Origin: Owenia fusiformis
Taxonomy: Eukaryota > Annelida > Polychaeta > Sabellida > Oweniidae
Reading direction: 5' to 3'
DNA: 64,000 bases
Assembly (NCBI GenBank): GCA_903813345.2
Contig: CAIIXF020000009.1
Span: 21,043,759 to 21,107,758, forward strand
Shown one piece after another: positions 51,901 to 60,452 of the stretch. A model generated the notes under the pieces. It did not search any database. It worked only from the letters and a program-made list of their open reading frames with translations, and was not told the origin of the DNA. Each line of letters starts with the position of its first letter. The first letter of the stretch is position 1. A program made the position numbers and the translations under genes.

Positions 51901-54900
51901 GATATGAAGGAAGGATGGATGATTTTTTCTATATTTTCTTCTCTACTCTTGACTTTCTATCAGGATACCATCAGATCGATTTTTCTCGAAATTTCAAAAC
52001 GCTATCACTTCCGAACCGGAAGTCGGATCGAAATTTGGTTTGCAGATTCGGATTCCTGACAAAATTCTACCCCTAATTCATAGCTCATACTTTAAATTTG
52101 GAGATTTTTTATTTTGACCTACTTTTCGGACACGCCATAACTTCCGAACCGGAAGTCGGATCGACATTTGGTTTGCAGATTCGGATTCCTGACAGAATTC
52201 TACCCTTAATTCATAACTCATATATTCAATTTGGAGAACCTTTTATTTAGACCTACTTTTCGGACACCATATCTCAAAAGTGGGTCAAAATACTTTCTGA
52301 CGGCAAAAGGCTAACACTATTAGCATATTCTTGGCTACATGTATACACAATTTCGAAGAATATAATTAAAGTGTAGTGTCAGAATCGAAAAAATAAGAAA
52401 AACCTATGAATTTGACCTAGATTTTGACCTAGGCATTTCGGTGTCAAAATTGTGAAGCTAGATGGCTTTTGAGGTCCCCTTCTTTTAAAGGCTTTGATTA
52501 TATGAAGCTGAACTCAGTCTATATTCCGTATTTTTCACTTCAAAAAAATATTTTTTCCCATTGACATAACATGGGGCACCAAATTTAGCAATTTTTGAGC
52601 TTTTAAAATGTCATAACTTCCGAACTGGTAGTCGGATCGAAATTTGGTTTGCAGATTTGGATTCCTGAGGAAATTCTATACTTAGTTCATAACTCACACG
52701 TTAAATTTGGAGAATTTTTTATTTTGACCTACTTTTCGGACACCATATCTCAAAAGTGGGGCAAAATACTTTCTGACGGCAAAAGGCTAACACTATTAAC
52801 ACACTCTTGGCTACATGTATACAAAATTTCAAAGAATATAATTAATCTGTAGTGTCAGAATAGCAAAAATAAGGAAAAACTTTGAATTTGACCTAGGCAT
52901 TTTGGTGTCCAAATTTAGAAGCTAGATGGCTTTTGAGTTCCCATTCTTTTAAAAGCTTTCATTATATTTAGCTGAACTCAGTCTATTTTTCGTATTTTTC
53001 ACTTCAAAAAAATATTTTTTCCCATTGACTTAACATAGGCACCAAATTTAGCGATTTTTGAGCTTTCAAAACGCCATAACTTCCGAACCGGAAGTCCGAT
53101 CCGAATTTGGTTTTCAGATTCGGAATCCTGAGAAAATATTCTATAAGACTTTTATCCTAGAAATTTGATTCGGAGAACTTTTTTTGGACCTCGTTTTCGG
53201 ACACTGATATCTCGAAATCGGTTTGAGATATCAAAAAACTAAATCGACCCTGGATTTCCTACTTTTTTATGAGGAACACAATGAAAAAAACCCGGATTGA
53301 AAATATTGAAGGACGACCGAGAAAATCGAAAAAAGTGACAAAGTACTGGATTTGACCTAGTTCTTGACCTTTGACCTAGATAAAAATTTGACCCAATTTC
53401 CGAGGAACTAGATTCTGGACCTAAATTGACCAAATGACTGACTTTACTGAAAACCTTATGGTTATTGAGAAAACTGGTTTAGAATAATAATAATAATAAG
53501 AATAATAAGAAGAATAAGAAAACTGACGAAAACAATAGACTCCAGATTTTCAATCTGGAGTCTAATAATAAAGAATACTGACGAAAACAATAGACTCCAG
53601 ATTTACATCTGGAGTCTAATAATAATAATAAAGAAAACTGACGAAAGCAATAGACTCCAGATTTTCATCTGGAGTCTAATTACAGCTTTGAAGACAATAA
53701 ATAATACTATATGTAAAAAATGTTTTGAGATCACTTTCAAATGTTAATTGATAATTCAAAGTATCATATTTTTATGTCATCATTTCATTAACTCTAAAGT
53801 GACATTAATCATGACACAGATAATCAATTAACATTTTCATTACAAATTTTAAAACTTCATTAAACATTTTTTTCTTAATGATTGACAGGACTGGCGAATT
53901 GTTCATTTAGAAATACATGTTTCCTTAAGAGGAAATGATGTCTTAATATTCTACAGGTAACTAAGTTAAAACAGGGGTATAAAAAATACATTCCTCTCAA
54001 TAAAAACTTATTTTTGATAAGAGAATGAAACATGGGTGATTTAACTGTAAATATATGAACATCAAAATTTTCTTATAGTGTTTACAAAAATATAGTTGGA
54101 ACTTTCAATCCAATTTGAAGAGTATACTTTAGTTTATGCACTTTAGTAGTTCATGCACTTAAGTAGTAGCTCATGCACTTTAGTAGTAGTTCATGTACTT
54201 TAGTAGTAGTTCATATACTTCAATAGTAGTTCATGCACTTTAGTAGTAGCTCATGCACTTTAGTAGTAGTTCATGTACTTTAGTAGTAGTTCATATACTT
54301 TAATAGTAGTTCATGCACTTTAGTAGTAGTTCATGTACTTTAGTAGTAGTTCATATACTTCAATAGTAGTTCATGCACTTTAGTAGTAGTTCATGTACTT
54401 TAGTAGTAGTTCATATACTTCAATAGTAGTTCATGCACTTTAGTAGTAGTTCATACACACATGATATGAAGTAATACTGTAGTAAGAGTGAACCAGGATT
54501 CGTTATTCCCAGGCTATATTAAGAATTGAATTTCATATCATTGCAGCTGATTAATTGTAAAAGTTGAATACAGTCAGTAATTACAAAAAGCCCTGGATAT
54601 TACTGTCAGAAGGCATAACAATGTACTTGAAGATGATTTCAAGATGGTGGACCTTGTTTCAATGTAAACAAACCATTTAAAAATTGTTGACCAACTGACA
54701 ACTTAGTAGTCAAATAAAAGCCCATGCAACGCACATGTAGGGCATGCATGACTACATTTAAACCAATTATATTATTTGATATTTCGCGCACATGAATTAG
54801 ATTCCCTCCTGGGTACTAACCATAAAGATTAAACCACAATTAACAAACCTTCGCTTTGCCCATACTTCATTTTATCGAAATGTGAACTCAAACTTGTGAG

Positions 54901-57429
54901 GAAGGCATTATGCATACGCTGAATTCAAACAATGAGGATACCTTTTTAATTTCTCGATTCTCACCTTTATTAGCTCATCTTGGTGACTAAAACTTGCATA
55001 GCTGTATCCAAATTCCTAGTATCCCATGATCTATAACCCGAAAATTATAAAGTAGAAGTGTTTTTCTTAGACTTATTTCATTGTTTTTGTCAACTGGTGA
55101 GTTTTGGCAGATGGATCACCCTTGATCGGACCTTGACATAGGGTGATCATGTCATGAATTTTATCTCAACTTTGATTGGTTAAAATTTTCTTTTTTTATA
55201 AATTTTGCCCTCAATTCTTTAATTGGACTAGTTCTCATCATCATTACCAGGATAGCAGGTACGCGAGGCCAAAGACGAGAATTGGTCACGTGACCTTCTA
55301 CCAAACCTTTGACTTCTTTTTCAGTTGGCCTGTTTATAATACATTTAGTCCAATTTAGGATACTATATTGTCTACTGACAAGCATCCTAGGCACATAAAT
55401 TGATGGAAATAGTGCTAAATTACCCTACATGAGTCAGCGATCTTGGATGCTGTTACAAATTTTTGTTTGAATTTAATGTCAACCAATTTTCAGAGGATCA
55501 AACAATGACTCCATGAGTTTGGGTCATCAAATGTTGAAATTCAAGAAAATGTACCACATACATGACTCCTTAGTTATTTTCCGTCAGCTCAGCACTTGAA
55601 ATAGTTCTCTGTTAGCGTTGCTTATAACCCTGTTTATTTTTTCGTGAAGCCACTCAGTAAAATTACGATTTCTCTGCACCCTGATGTCCAATCAAGATCA
55701 TTTGAGTATCTTTGTGTTCCTGACACGTTTGGACATCCGAGAATTAGTGTTGTAGCGATGTGCCATAATCGAACATCGATGCATCGGCAATTTTCAGTAG
55801 AAAACATCGATGCACATTGCGATGTACATCGAGAAAAGGGTTCTAGAAAAGTGCACTGAAATACCGAACGCTAATGCACTAAAATACCGAACAGAACAAA
55901 TTAATAAGAGTACGCTGTACATCCGGGAACTTCTAGTAACGGTGAAATGAAAGTAAAGTAAATTTTTTTAGATTTATGGTTCATTTCTAAAACAGTTAAA
56001 GCGAAACAATATCAGAAAACATTGGAAAATGAAATAAGACATGAAAAAAGGTAAGCAATTTGCGTCAAAATAAGATAAGAAAGGGCGATTTTTAGCAAAT
56101 TAATTTTAAAGACATCGATGTTTTGTTTCAGACATCGATGCATCGCCAGAACCAGCTTTGGCGATGTATATCGCGGTGTATCGATTAATCGCGACAACAC
56201 TACCGAGAATGACAATGTCTACACAGAGTTTGCACGCTATATTGATGCAATTTATGACTGAAATTGAGAAGACAAAACTTGAGATACACAAACAAAATTG
56301 CTTGTGAAGACTATTTACAAAAGTGTTCCATAGACTCTAATCTACTTGGCTAAGGTTTTATTTGAAGATACACTGCCTTATTAGCAGGTAGAGGGATATA
56401 CGGAACATGGAAGCAAATGCCATATTGAAAAGGTTCTATAATACATTTTGAACATGTTAGTACATGTCACGTAGGCCAGTGTTTTATATGGGGATTATAT
56501 GTACTTTACTTGTTTACACAAACGTAAAACATTGCATGAAAGCTGCAGTCCTCCCCCTCGATCGGAAATTAGAATAAATAAACAACAAGGTGTCGAATAC
56601 ATGTCAAAGTTACCCCAAAATGGTGTTGACGTTACACTTCGCCTAAGGAGAACTCATATAAACAAGATGGGAGACAGCATTTTGTCAACCTATTTTTTTA
56701 GATTCAACTGACCCAAAAAATGGATCCTCACTCTGATTGGTTGGAGTACATATTGCAGGCCTGTCAACTTGGGAACACCTAACATGAGTGACTTGGAAAT
56801 GTTGAACACCTCCCCTCAAAATGTGGACACCTTGGTCCAAATCTGAACACCTTGATCGAAATTTTGAGCACCTTGGTTTAAATTTTATTACATCGTGCCA
56901 AATTTTGAACACCTCAAATTTTTCGCGCTCGCTACGCTCGCATTTCAAAATCCAACAACGGGGGGGGGGGGAGGTACGGAAAATTTCAAACAGAATGCGT
57001 GACATATACGTAATTCGCATGAAAAGTCCGAACGAAATGCGTACGATTTTTTTCGGCATTCGTATTTTTGCTGTGTAGACGATCTTTTTTAGAAATTTTT
57101 CTACAGAAATATTTTTGCTTGACAAGTAGTACCAGGTAAAATGCGTATTTGCGTGACATTTTCTGTCACGCAAAAATAACTGGCGTGACTTCAAATTCTT
57201 CAGCAAATGCGTGACAAATACGCAAATTGCGGGACAGTTGACAGGCCTGATATTGTAGACTTCACTTACAGTTACACACTGACAGTGACACTCACTAAAA
57301 AAATTGTCAAAAATATAGACTAAGTGAACAATCTACATATTTTCAAGAATCACATCCTTGACTTGAAAACAAAAATACTTACATCTTATCTTCTTCCAAT
57401 TCATAATCATACAGCCCTCCATAATCCAT
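30664..57429 (-). CDS. PICK1: PICK1, PDZ and BAR domain scaffold, complete, with two alternative exons 5
   Basis: Exons 57383-57429, 45394-45634, 44375-44441, 42244-42333, 41756-41872 (5a) or 40304-40420 (5b), 38811-38944, 37191-37283, 32274-32374, 31298-31392 and 30664-30929 join in frame into 416 residues, against 415 in human PICK1. Residues 1-15 are acidic. The PDZ domain has the KD pair and the LIGISIGGG ligand loop, and keeps the CPC cysteines. The BAR/arfaptin-homology domain runs through ADALGLSRAILCN, IGVREPQ, LNTYLNKAVPDTRLT and LRCRQMARVKFAKM. The C-terminal tail is strongly acidic (DDEEDEEGDEEEDT). PICK1 binds C-terminal PDZ ligands of receptors, transporters and protein kinase C and senses curved membranes in vesicle traffic. 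The introns total about 25 kb and are packed with repeats. The start is the only ATG in frame at the conserved N-terminus. Confidence 0.95.
31298..31392 (-). CDS. PICK1: PICK1 exon 9
   Basis: 95 nt encoding LVLRCRQMARVKFAKMRSDV and LVKLELLDQKH. The acceptor is accttcag and the donor GTGAGT. Confidence 0.95.
31548..32273 (-). repeat. 43-bp minisatellite copying the exon 8 donor site, 15 extra copies
   Basis: The motif cacctatattcataattgcc recurs every 43 bases at 31626, 31669, 31712 and on to 32271, the last being the true exon 8 end. Each unit holds 35 exon bases and an intact 5' splice site, GTGAGT or the variant GTGTGT. Two decayed units precede 31626. The array fills most of intron 8. Reading past the true donor meets TGA at once. 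Confidence 0.95.
32274..32374 (-). CDS. PICK1: PICK1 exon 8
   Basis: 101 nt encoding SYCLKVKEMDDEEYSYAALQ and onward to TGNYEY. Its last 35 bases and the first 8 of the intron are the founder unit of the 43-bp array that follows. The donor is GTGAGT. Confidence 0.95.
32757..37152. mobile_element. Large foldback element in PICK1 intron 7, arms about 1 kb
   Basis: The left end (aggctatcagcttcacccc, ggttatcggtacca, ggggaataatg) returns as its reverse complement at the right end (cattattcccctgatttgg, accgac, gctgatcgcctaata). The outer left segment of about 190 bases is present twice in tandem (32757-32949 and 32955-33145). The inner parts of both arms consist of decayed repeats with ccaagatggccaccaaaatg. 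The centre (35200-36000) has a T-rich tract and no recognisable transposase. A second transposon lies inside at 33890-35092. Confidence 0.75.
33890..35092. mobile_element. Nested 1.2-kb DNA element with GTTAACT duplication
   Basis: The ends are caagggcgttacaatacccg and the complement of caagggaaagatcaataccc, flanked on each side by GTTAACT (33883-33889 and 35093-35099). It interrupts the left arm of the foldback element. Only short, unrecognised ORFs are inside, so it is probably non-autonomous. Confidence 0.65.
37191..37283 (-). CDS. PICK1: PICK1 exon 7
   Basis: 93 nt encoding MISDLNTYLNKAVPDTRLTV and KKYLDAKFEYL. The acceptor is attgcag and the donor GTATGT. Confidence 0.95.
37343..38503 (+). 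mobile_element. Pearl-like composite element 1 (PICK1 intron 6)
   Basis: The left end has a small stem (acgc, loop, gcgt) and ATCCCATCGAAC. The core has about six units of some 140 bp built on ggcggccatttttcaaaatg and atgaacaaaatcgctccac. A GGAC microsatellite lies at about 38392-38465. The right end is ctatatccctccgaacttcg, then GTTCGATGGGAT, the exact inverse of the left terminal 12-mer. The layout of core repeats plus an ACGG-type microsatellite matches bivalve pearl elements, which are classed as Helitron-like. It carries no ORF. Confidence 0.75.
38392..38465. repeat. GGAC/ACGG microsatellite
   Basis: About 18 tetranucleotide units with some cgta variants, part of pearl-like element 1. 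Confidence 0.95.
38811..38944 (-). CDS. PICK1: PICK1 exon 6
   Basis: 134 nt encoding FGEVFCAIGVREPQKSASEA and onward to MLKTVKP. The acceptor is tctccag and the donor GTAAGA. Confidence 0.93.
39211..39260. repeat. Perfect 15-bp hairpin
   Basis: attgttccagtctat and its exact complement atagactggaacaat are separated by a loop of about 17 bases, in PICK1 intron 5. Confidence 0.8.
39304..39440. repeat. 70-bp tandem duplication
   Basis: Two adjacent, nearly identical units start ttccagacggataaacattc and ttccagatggataaacattc. Confidence 0.9.
40304..40420 (-). CDS. PICK1: PICK1 exon 5b (alternative)
   Basis: 117 nt, phase 1 at both ends, encoding DILVKKLEDLEMTGGTYAGL and onward to AFFDLAQSHR. The acceptor is ctgttag and the donor GTAACT. 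It is identical to exon 5a at 17 of 39 codon positions, with conservative changes at many others. Confidence 0.9.
41756..41872 (-). CDS. PICK1: PICK1 exon 5a (alternative)
   Basis: 117 nt, phase 1 at both ends, encoding DGMVKKMNEMEAVAIMYQG and onward to SFFDLSQAHK. It has its own acceptor (tttctag) and donor (GTATGC) and aligns to the same BAR segment as exon 5b. Confidence 0.88.
42244..42333 (-). CDS. PICK1: PICK1 exon 4, start of BAR region
   Basis: 90 nt encoding LKKMKHSIVESMSSSTADAL and GLSRAILCN. It ends in phase 1, so the next codon is completed by either exon 5. Confidence 0.92.
42590..42960. mobile_element. Foldback MITE, arms about 155 bp (PICK1 intron 3)
   Basis: The left arm (tgtcctgtt, aaaatggat, gatcaacttgagttc, aaaatgaggatt) returns inverted in the right arm with scattered mismatches, around a centre of about 40 bases near 42760-42800. 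It has no ORF and no clear target duplication. Confidence 0.75.
43070..44322 (+). mobile_element. Pearl-like composite element 2 (PICK1 intron 3)
   Basis: Same plan as element 1: a stem (actc, loop, gagt) just left of ATCCCACCGAAC, about seven core units of some 145 bp with ggccgccattttgaaattta and caaatccattcaatggta, an ACGG microsatellite at about 44222-44284, then ctatatcccc and a right end GTTCGGTGGGAT, the exact inverse of its own left end. It differs from element 1 at the terminal C/T position on both ends together. Confidence 0.75.
44375..44441 (-). CDS. PICK1: PICK1 exon 3
   Basis: 67 nt encoding TEVTINYNKLHAEVKRGKTL and DI, the last PDZ strand and linker. The acceptor is gatttcag and the donor GTAAGA. 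Confidence 0.9.
44850..44978 (+). repeat. Probable retroposon 3' tail
   Basis: The sequence aaataaataaattgaattg is followed by a run of ten A, the form of a LINE or SINE 3' end. The body to the left is not recognisable. Confidence 0.35.
45394..45634 (-). CDS. PICK1: PICK1 exon 2, PDZ domain
   Basis: Carries most of the PDZ domain: VTLIKDSQNLIGISIGGG, CPCLYVVQIFDNTPAA, GDEIVGVSGQSVKGKTKVEV. The acceptor is tgtttcag and the donor GTAAAT. Confidence 0.95.
45635..46977. other. PICK1 intron 1, unique part
   Basis: AT-rich intron sequence next to the PDZ exon; nothing identifiable is seen. Confidence 0.4.
46978..49758 (+). mobile_element. Composite Helitron-like element, tandem copy 1
   Basis: Starts actagatttgtgaaattgaa with the palindrome aattgaacaagttcaatt and agactccaga. 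Then come a GAGTAAGTAACT-type simple array (47040-47270) and core units of about 475 bp (landmark cgccataacttc at 47763, 48240, 48712, 48845 and 49321; the 133-base spacing marks a shortened unit). It ends with repeats of ttgacctagttcttgacc and an ATAATAATA tail directly before the next copy. No protein is encoded. Confidence 0.7.
49759..51650 (+). mobile_element. Composite Helitron-like element, tandem copy 2
   Basis: Same left end (palindrome at 49772) and same tail (gaaaactgggaaagaataat). Between them are three units of about 330 bp made of gccgagtcatccagaataag and GGATA arrays, and a single 475-bp core unit from about 51210. The long open frames of SYPIL repeats on the minus strand are by-products of the pentamer. 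Confidence 0.7.
49930..51200. repeat. GGATA pentanucleotide arrays
   Basis: Long runs of ggata, ggaag and related pentamers are interrupted by gatggatggattgatgg and by gagtcatccagaataag blocks. Confidence 0.95.
51651..53690 (+). mobile_element. Composite Helitron-like element, tandem copy 3
   Basis: The left end has the palindrome at 51664, then a short GGATA array, core units with cataacttccgaac near 52004, 52137, 52613 and 53075, the ttgacctagttcttgacctt tail, and finally three hairpins (53537-53676). Confidence 0.7.
53537..53676. repeat. Three consecutive terminal hairpins
   Basis: At 53537-53563, 53592-53616 and 53652-53676: agactccagat, a 3 to 5 base loop, then atctggagtct, each followed by aataataat. 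The arm equals the agactccagat at the left end of every copy. Confidence 0.9.
54143..54460. repeat. 20-bp minisatellite, about 16 units
   Basis: Variants of ttcatgcactttagtagtag repeat every 20 bases, with atactt and gtactt variants arranged in a higher-order pattern of 60 to 80 bases. Confidence 0.95.
54461..55744. other. PICK1 intron 1, unique part
   Basis: No exon was identified. The ORF at 55161-55394 (minus) has no recognisable product. Confidence 0.4.
55745..56202. mobile_element. hAT-type MITE, 458 bp, 8-bp duplication CCGAGAAT
   Basis: Ends tagtgttgtagcgatg and, inverted, tagtgttgtcgcgatt, with many catcgatg words inside, as in hAT elements. It is flanked by CCGAGAAT at 55737-55744 and 56203-56210. 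It carries no transposase. Confidence 0.85.
56756..57249. mobile_element. MITE, 494 bp, 14-bp perfect inverted ends
   Basis: Begins caggcctgtcaact and ends agttgacaggcctg, exact inverses, with ATATTG directly on both sides (56750-56755 and 57250-57255). A 173-codon ORF on the minus strand spanning it has repeat-like content and no recognised domain, so I do not call it a gene. Confidence 0.8.
57383..57429 (-). CDS. PICK1: PICK1 exon 1
   Basis: Encodes MDYGGLYDYELEEDK plus two bases, matching the acidic start of PICK1 (EEDK). The donor is GTAAGTAT. Confidence 0.85.
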
Positions 57430-57480
57430 TTTATCTAGCTAAATTGAAGAAATATTGGTATTTTCAATAAAATATACAAA

Positions 57481-57504
57481 ACGGAAGTTATGATATGCGC
57501 ACGC
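57481..57504 (-). promoter_or_regulatory. Candidate PICK1 promoter motifs
   Basis: An ETS-type CGGAAGT (57482-57488) and an NRF1-like TGCGCACGC (57496-57504) lie 53 to 75 bases upstream of the PICK1 start codon. Such pairs are common in TATA-less promoters of broadly expressed genes. Motif only. Confidence 0.35.
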
Positions 57505-57928
57505 TCAGTGGGTCGAGAAGAGTATAAATTTCGGATAACTTTCTGGAGAAGCGGCCAGATAGATTTGGAATTTTGCACATGACTCCCATGATATGTAACT
57601 AATACTTACTATAGCATTCTATTGAAAGATCATACTATAGCATTATTACAGTCAGGATTTAAATGAAATTTTCAATGTCATCCACATCAAATGGGAGGTT
57701 TCTCTCAGGGGGGGGGGGGGGGGGGGGGTTAGGACTGATGCATGATGAAGGGTTCGTTTCTTTATCCCAGGTTACAGGACCAACGGATAAAGATAACCGG
57801 CCCTCAGAAATAATTCTAAGAAAAGAATCCCTTGATTTTGTGCCGCGCAGTTAACTTTTAAATTTATAAAAACAAAAAGCTGAAGTTCAAAATGTTGGAA
57901 CAATACAGTGATATTGAACATTGTAATA

Positions 57929-58116
57929 CACTGGCGAATCCAGAAGTTAACAGGGGTAGTCAAATTTTGAGTCAGCCAAAAATATGGGACTTAAAACCAA
58001 AAATTGGGCCCACATTTTGAAATTAATTAATATAATTTTAATAAGGCCCATTTTTGAGCCCCTACAAAAAAAGATTTCTAGGCCCACATGCCCCCCCCCC
58101 CCTGGATCCACCCGTG
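57929..58116. mobile_element. Short MITE with TA target
   Basis: cactggcgaatccag and, inverted, cacgggtggatccag form the ends, with TA on both sides. There is a C-run near the right end and no ORF. Confidence 0.55.
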
Positions 58117-58742
58117 TAATGTGACCATTTTTGACGTTGTACACTTATTTATCCGGTTTACCTTTTAATACACAGGTTTGTTCTTAATTCATACTATAAA
58201 TAATACTACAATGTTTGCTTTTCAATGATGTGCTTTATACTGTATTCTTATCTCTTCTTTGAACGGGTATGGTAATTCGGAATAATGGCCATAATAATGA
58301 AATTATTAATGAAACAAGCAAATTATAACTGAAAGAGCATAGAACTTTAACATAACGTGATCGCATAACTATTTAAATTCGAGAATCAAGACGTAGCAGG
58401 CAGGACTATATCGACAGTTTGAATTTTACTTATATCCTTCTTATACCTCATGGTACGCCTATATTCTGAACAGTTATCACGTTATTATGAAAATGATTAA
58501 TTCTGGTACCCAATCTTTCTTTTTTAAATATCAGAAAGCCTAGTACCTCGAAAAAGTCCTCACCTAGCCAGTAAGAATGATCACGTTCTAATTGTATCTA
58601 TTTAAGGAATAAACAACTGAAGGATCATTAGAAATACACCAACGGTTAGGAGGGCAGATCTGCCCCCCCCCCTATGATCTTGGAAACGGACATGAGAGTG
58701 TATTGGGTATCATTGGAAAGGTTATTCAATCCCCAGTATGTT

Positions 58743-58832
58743 GCATCGTCGGTTCCCACGCTCAATCACTACGTTCTATCCATTCCGTATCAGGATAGGT
58801 CCGAAGCTTGATGAAGCAAGATGAATATGTTG
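58743..58832. repeat. Direct repeat gcatcgtcggttcccacgct, copy 1
   Basis: About 80 bases recur at 59606-59682 in the same orientation with a 12-base difference in the middle. Confidence 0.8.
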
Positions 58833-59149
58833 AGCTTACTTATAACTATATTGAGCCATTATTAATGAAGAAATACATATTCTAAGAACATAGGGGTTTA
58901 TCATTTTCAATCAAAAAATGATTATTTTGATATTTTGATTACCAACTTTGAACAGCTCCAACTTTTCTCCTAGAGGTTAGAGTCACATTCAGGGTTTGAA
59001 TAAATATGTAAAATACCGACCAAAAGAAAAAAGTCTACCTGTTGTTAAAATCAAATTAAAAATTTGCGAAAAACATTGCGTTGACACGCAGTGTTATGAA
59101 ACCTTATTGCCATCTCCCTTGATTTAGGTGCCACGATATTCCTGATTAC

Positions 59150-59236
59150 GATAGTAATTATGTATCCAATGGAATGACGTTTGGAGGGATATAGAGAACG
59201 GCTCTGTCCGTACGTACGTCTGTCCGGGCAATAACT
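59150..59236 (-). repeat. Decayed pearl-type terminus
   Basis: On the minus strand it holds ttgcccggacagacgtacgt, then ccgttctctatatccctcc and a decayed end, as in the right ends of the pearl-like elements. Confidence 0.6.
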
Positions 59237-59605
59237 CAAATAGCGTTGTCCTAATATTGGTTACAGTATAAACAAGCCCCCTAGTAGAGAAAATTCACTT
59301 TTTCTGAGCTACCAGGGCAGCGTTTGGCTTAACATCTTTGTCAGGCCTATATTCTTAAAATGGATGGACATGGCTATCTAGGCTATTTCAGCATTTAGGA
59401 GTGTAAATTAAGTTTAAAGTTACCATAAGAGGAGCCTTATTTATATGTTTTTAGGATTTCAAGATTGTAACTGCAGGAATTTCAGCTTGTTGAACACGTA
59501 ACCGGAGTTCCCAGGCTTTGCCTTGTAAGTAATAAACAATTAAAGTAAAATTAGAGAATAGGGGAGAGGGCAAATCTTTAGTTTTCCGGGGAATGAAGTA
59601 CAAAG

Positions 59606-59682
59606 GCATCGTCGGTTCCCACGCTCAATCACTACGTTCTACGTTCTGAGGATAGGTCCGAAGCTTGATGAAGCAAGATGGT
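59606..59682. repeat. Direct repeat gcatcgtcggttcccacgct, copy 2
   Basis: 863 bases after copy 1. The DNA between the copies holds the decayed pearl-type terminus and no gene. Confidence 0.8.
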
Positions 59683-59689
59683 ACAAAGG

Positions 59690-60452
59690 TCCATTTGCAG
59701 TATGCAGGGCAAGTGATTTTAGACAGTCGTATCTTTCACCATGAGTAATTTCTGGCCATAAATACAGTGGTTTTTATAAGAATAATTTGTTTTCTTTCAA
59801 GTAAAGTGTCTATGATGATAAAAAATATTAATCAAACAATTCGAAAAATTATGAGTACTGCACATGGACCTTTCACGGACTTTTTCAGAAAACATATAAG
59901 CAGTGGCGTGAACGAATGTGCGGCAAAACTACATGCGCAGTTTTGAAAAGTGAGAAGAATTAGAAAAAGGCTTATTAATCGAGCACACTGAAGAAATTAG
60001 TAAAATATTGATAGTTACCTGGTTTCTAATACTGTAGAAAATGCAAAGTAATCATTATTGCTCTGTTTGGTAGATAATCAACAGATTGAATTCCCTTACC
60101 AACATGCTTTATTTCATTAAAATCGAGCAACTATCATATTGACTATCGTATCTTATGAATTTTTAAAAGTAAAATGCAGTTTCGTTTGAGTATTTGGAAT
60201 TACGTTAACGTTCTCTTCGCGAATTTGAGAGAAAAATGGGTTTTTTCAAAAACTACTTGATCAATACCTTTGCAATTTTCATTTTTACCGAAATTATATT
60301 CGAATAATAATAAGTCAGCATTTATCTATTTTCTTACTTGTTATATATGTATATTTCTTTATTGCGACCATAATTGATCATCATAATATACATTAATTTA
60401 TGTTAACATATATACAAACATTTAGGTGAACAATACAAGGTCGGGATGATAT
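59690..60452. other. Non-coding flank and probable LINE 3' untranslated region
   Basis: On the minus strand the LINE ORF is followed by about 100 bases and an AATAAA (about 60355). Beyond it the sequence is AT-rich without features. Confidence 0.45.

Noticed and set aside
56685-57206. 173-codon minus-strand ORF as a gene
   Set aside because: It lies over a MITE with inverted ends and target duplications, and its content looks like decayed repeats (RCSKFRSRCSDLDQ) without any domain.
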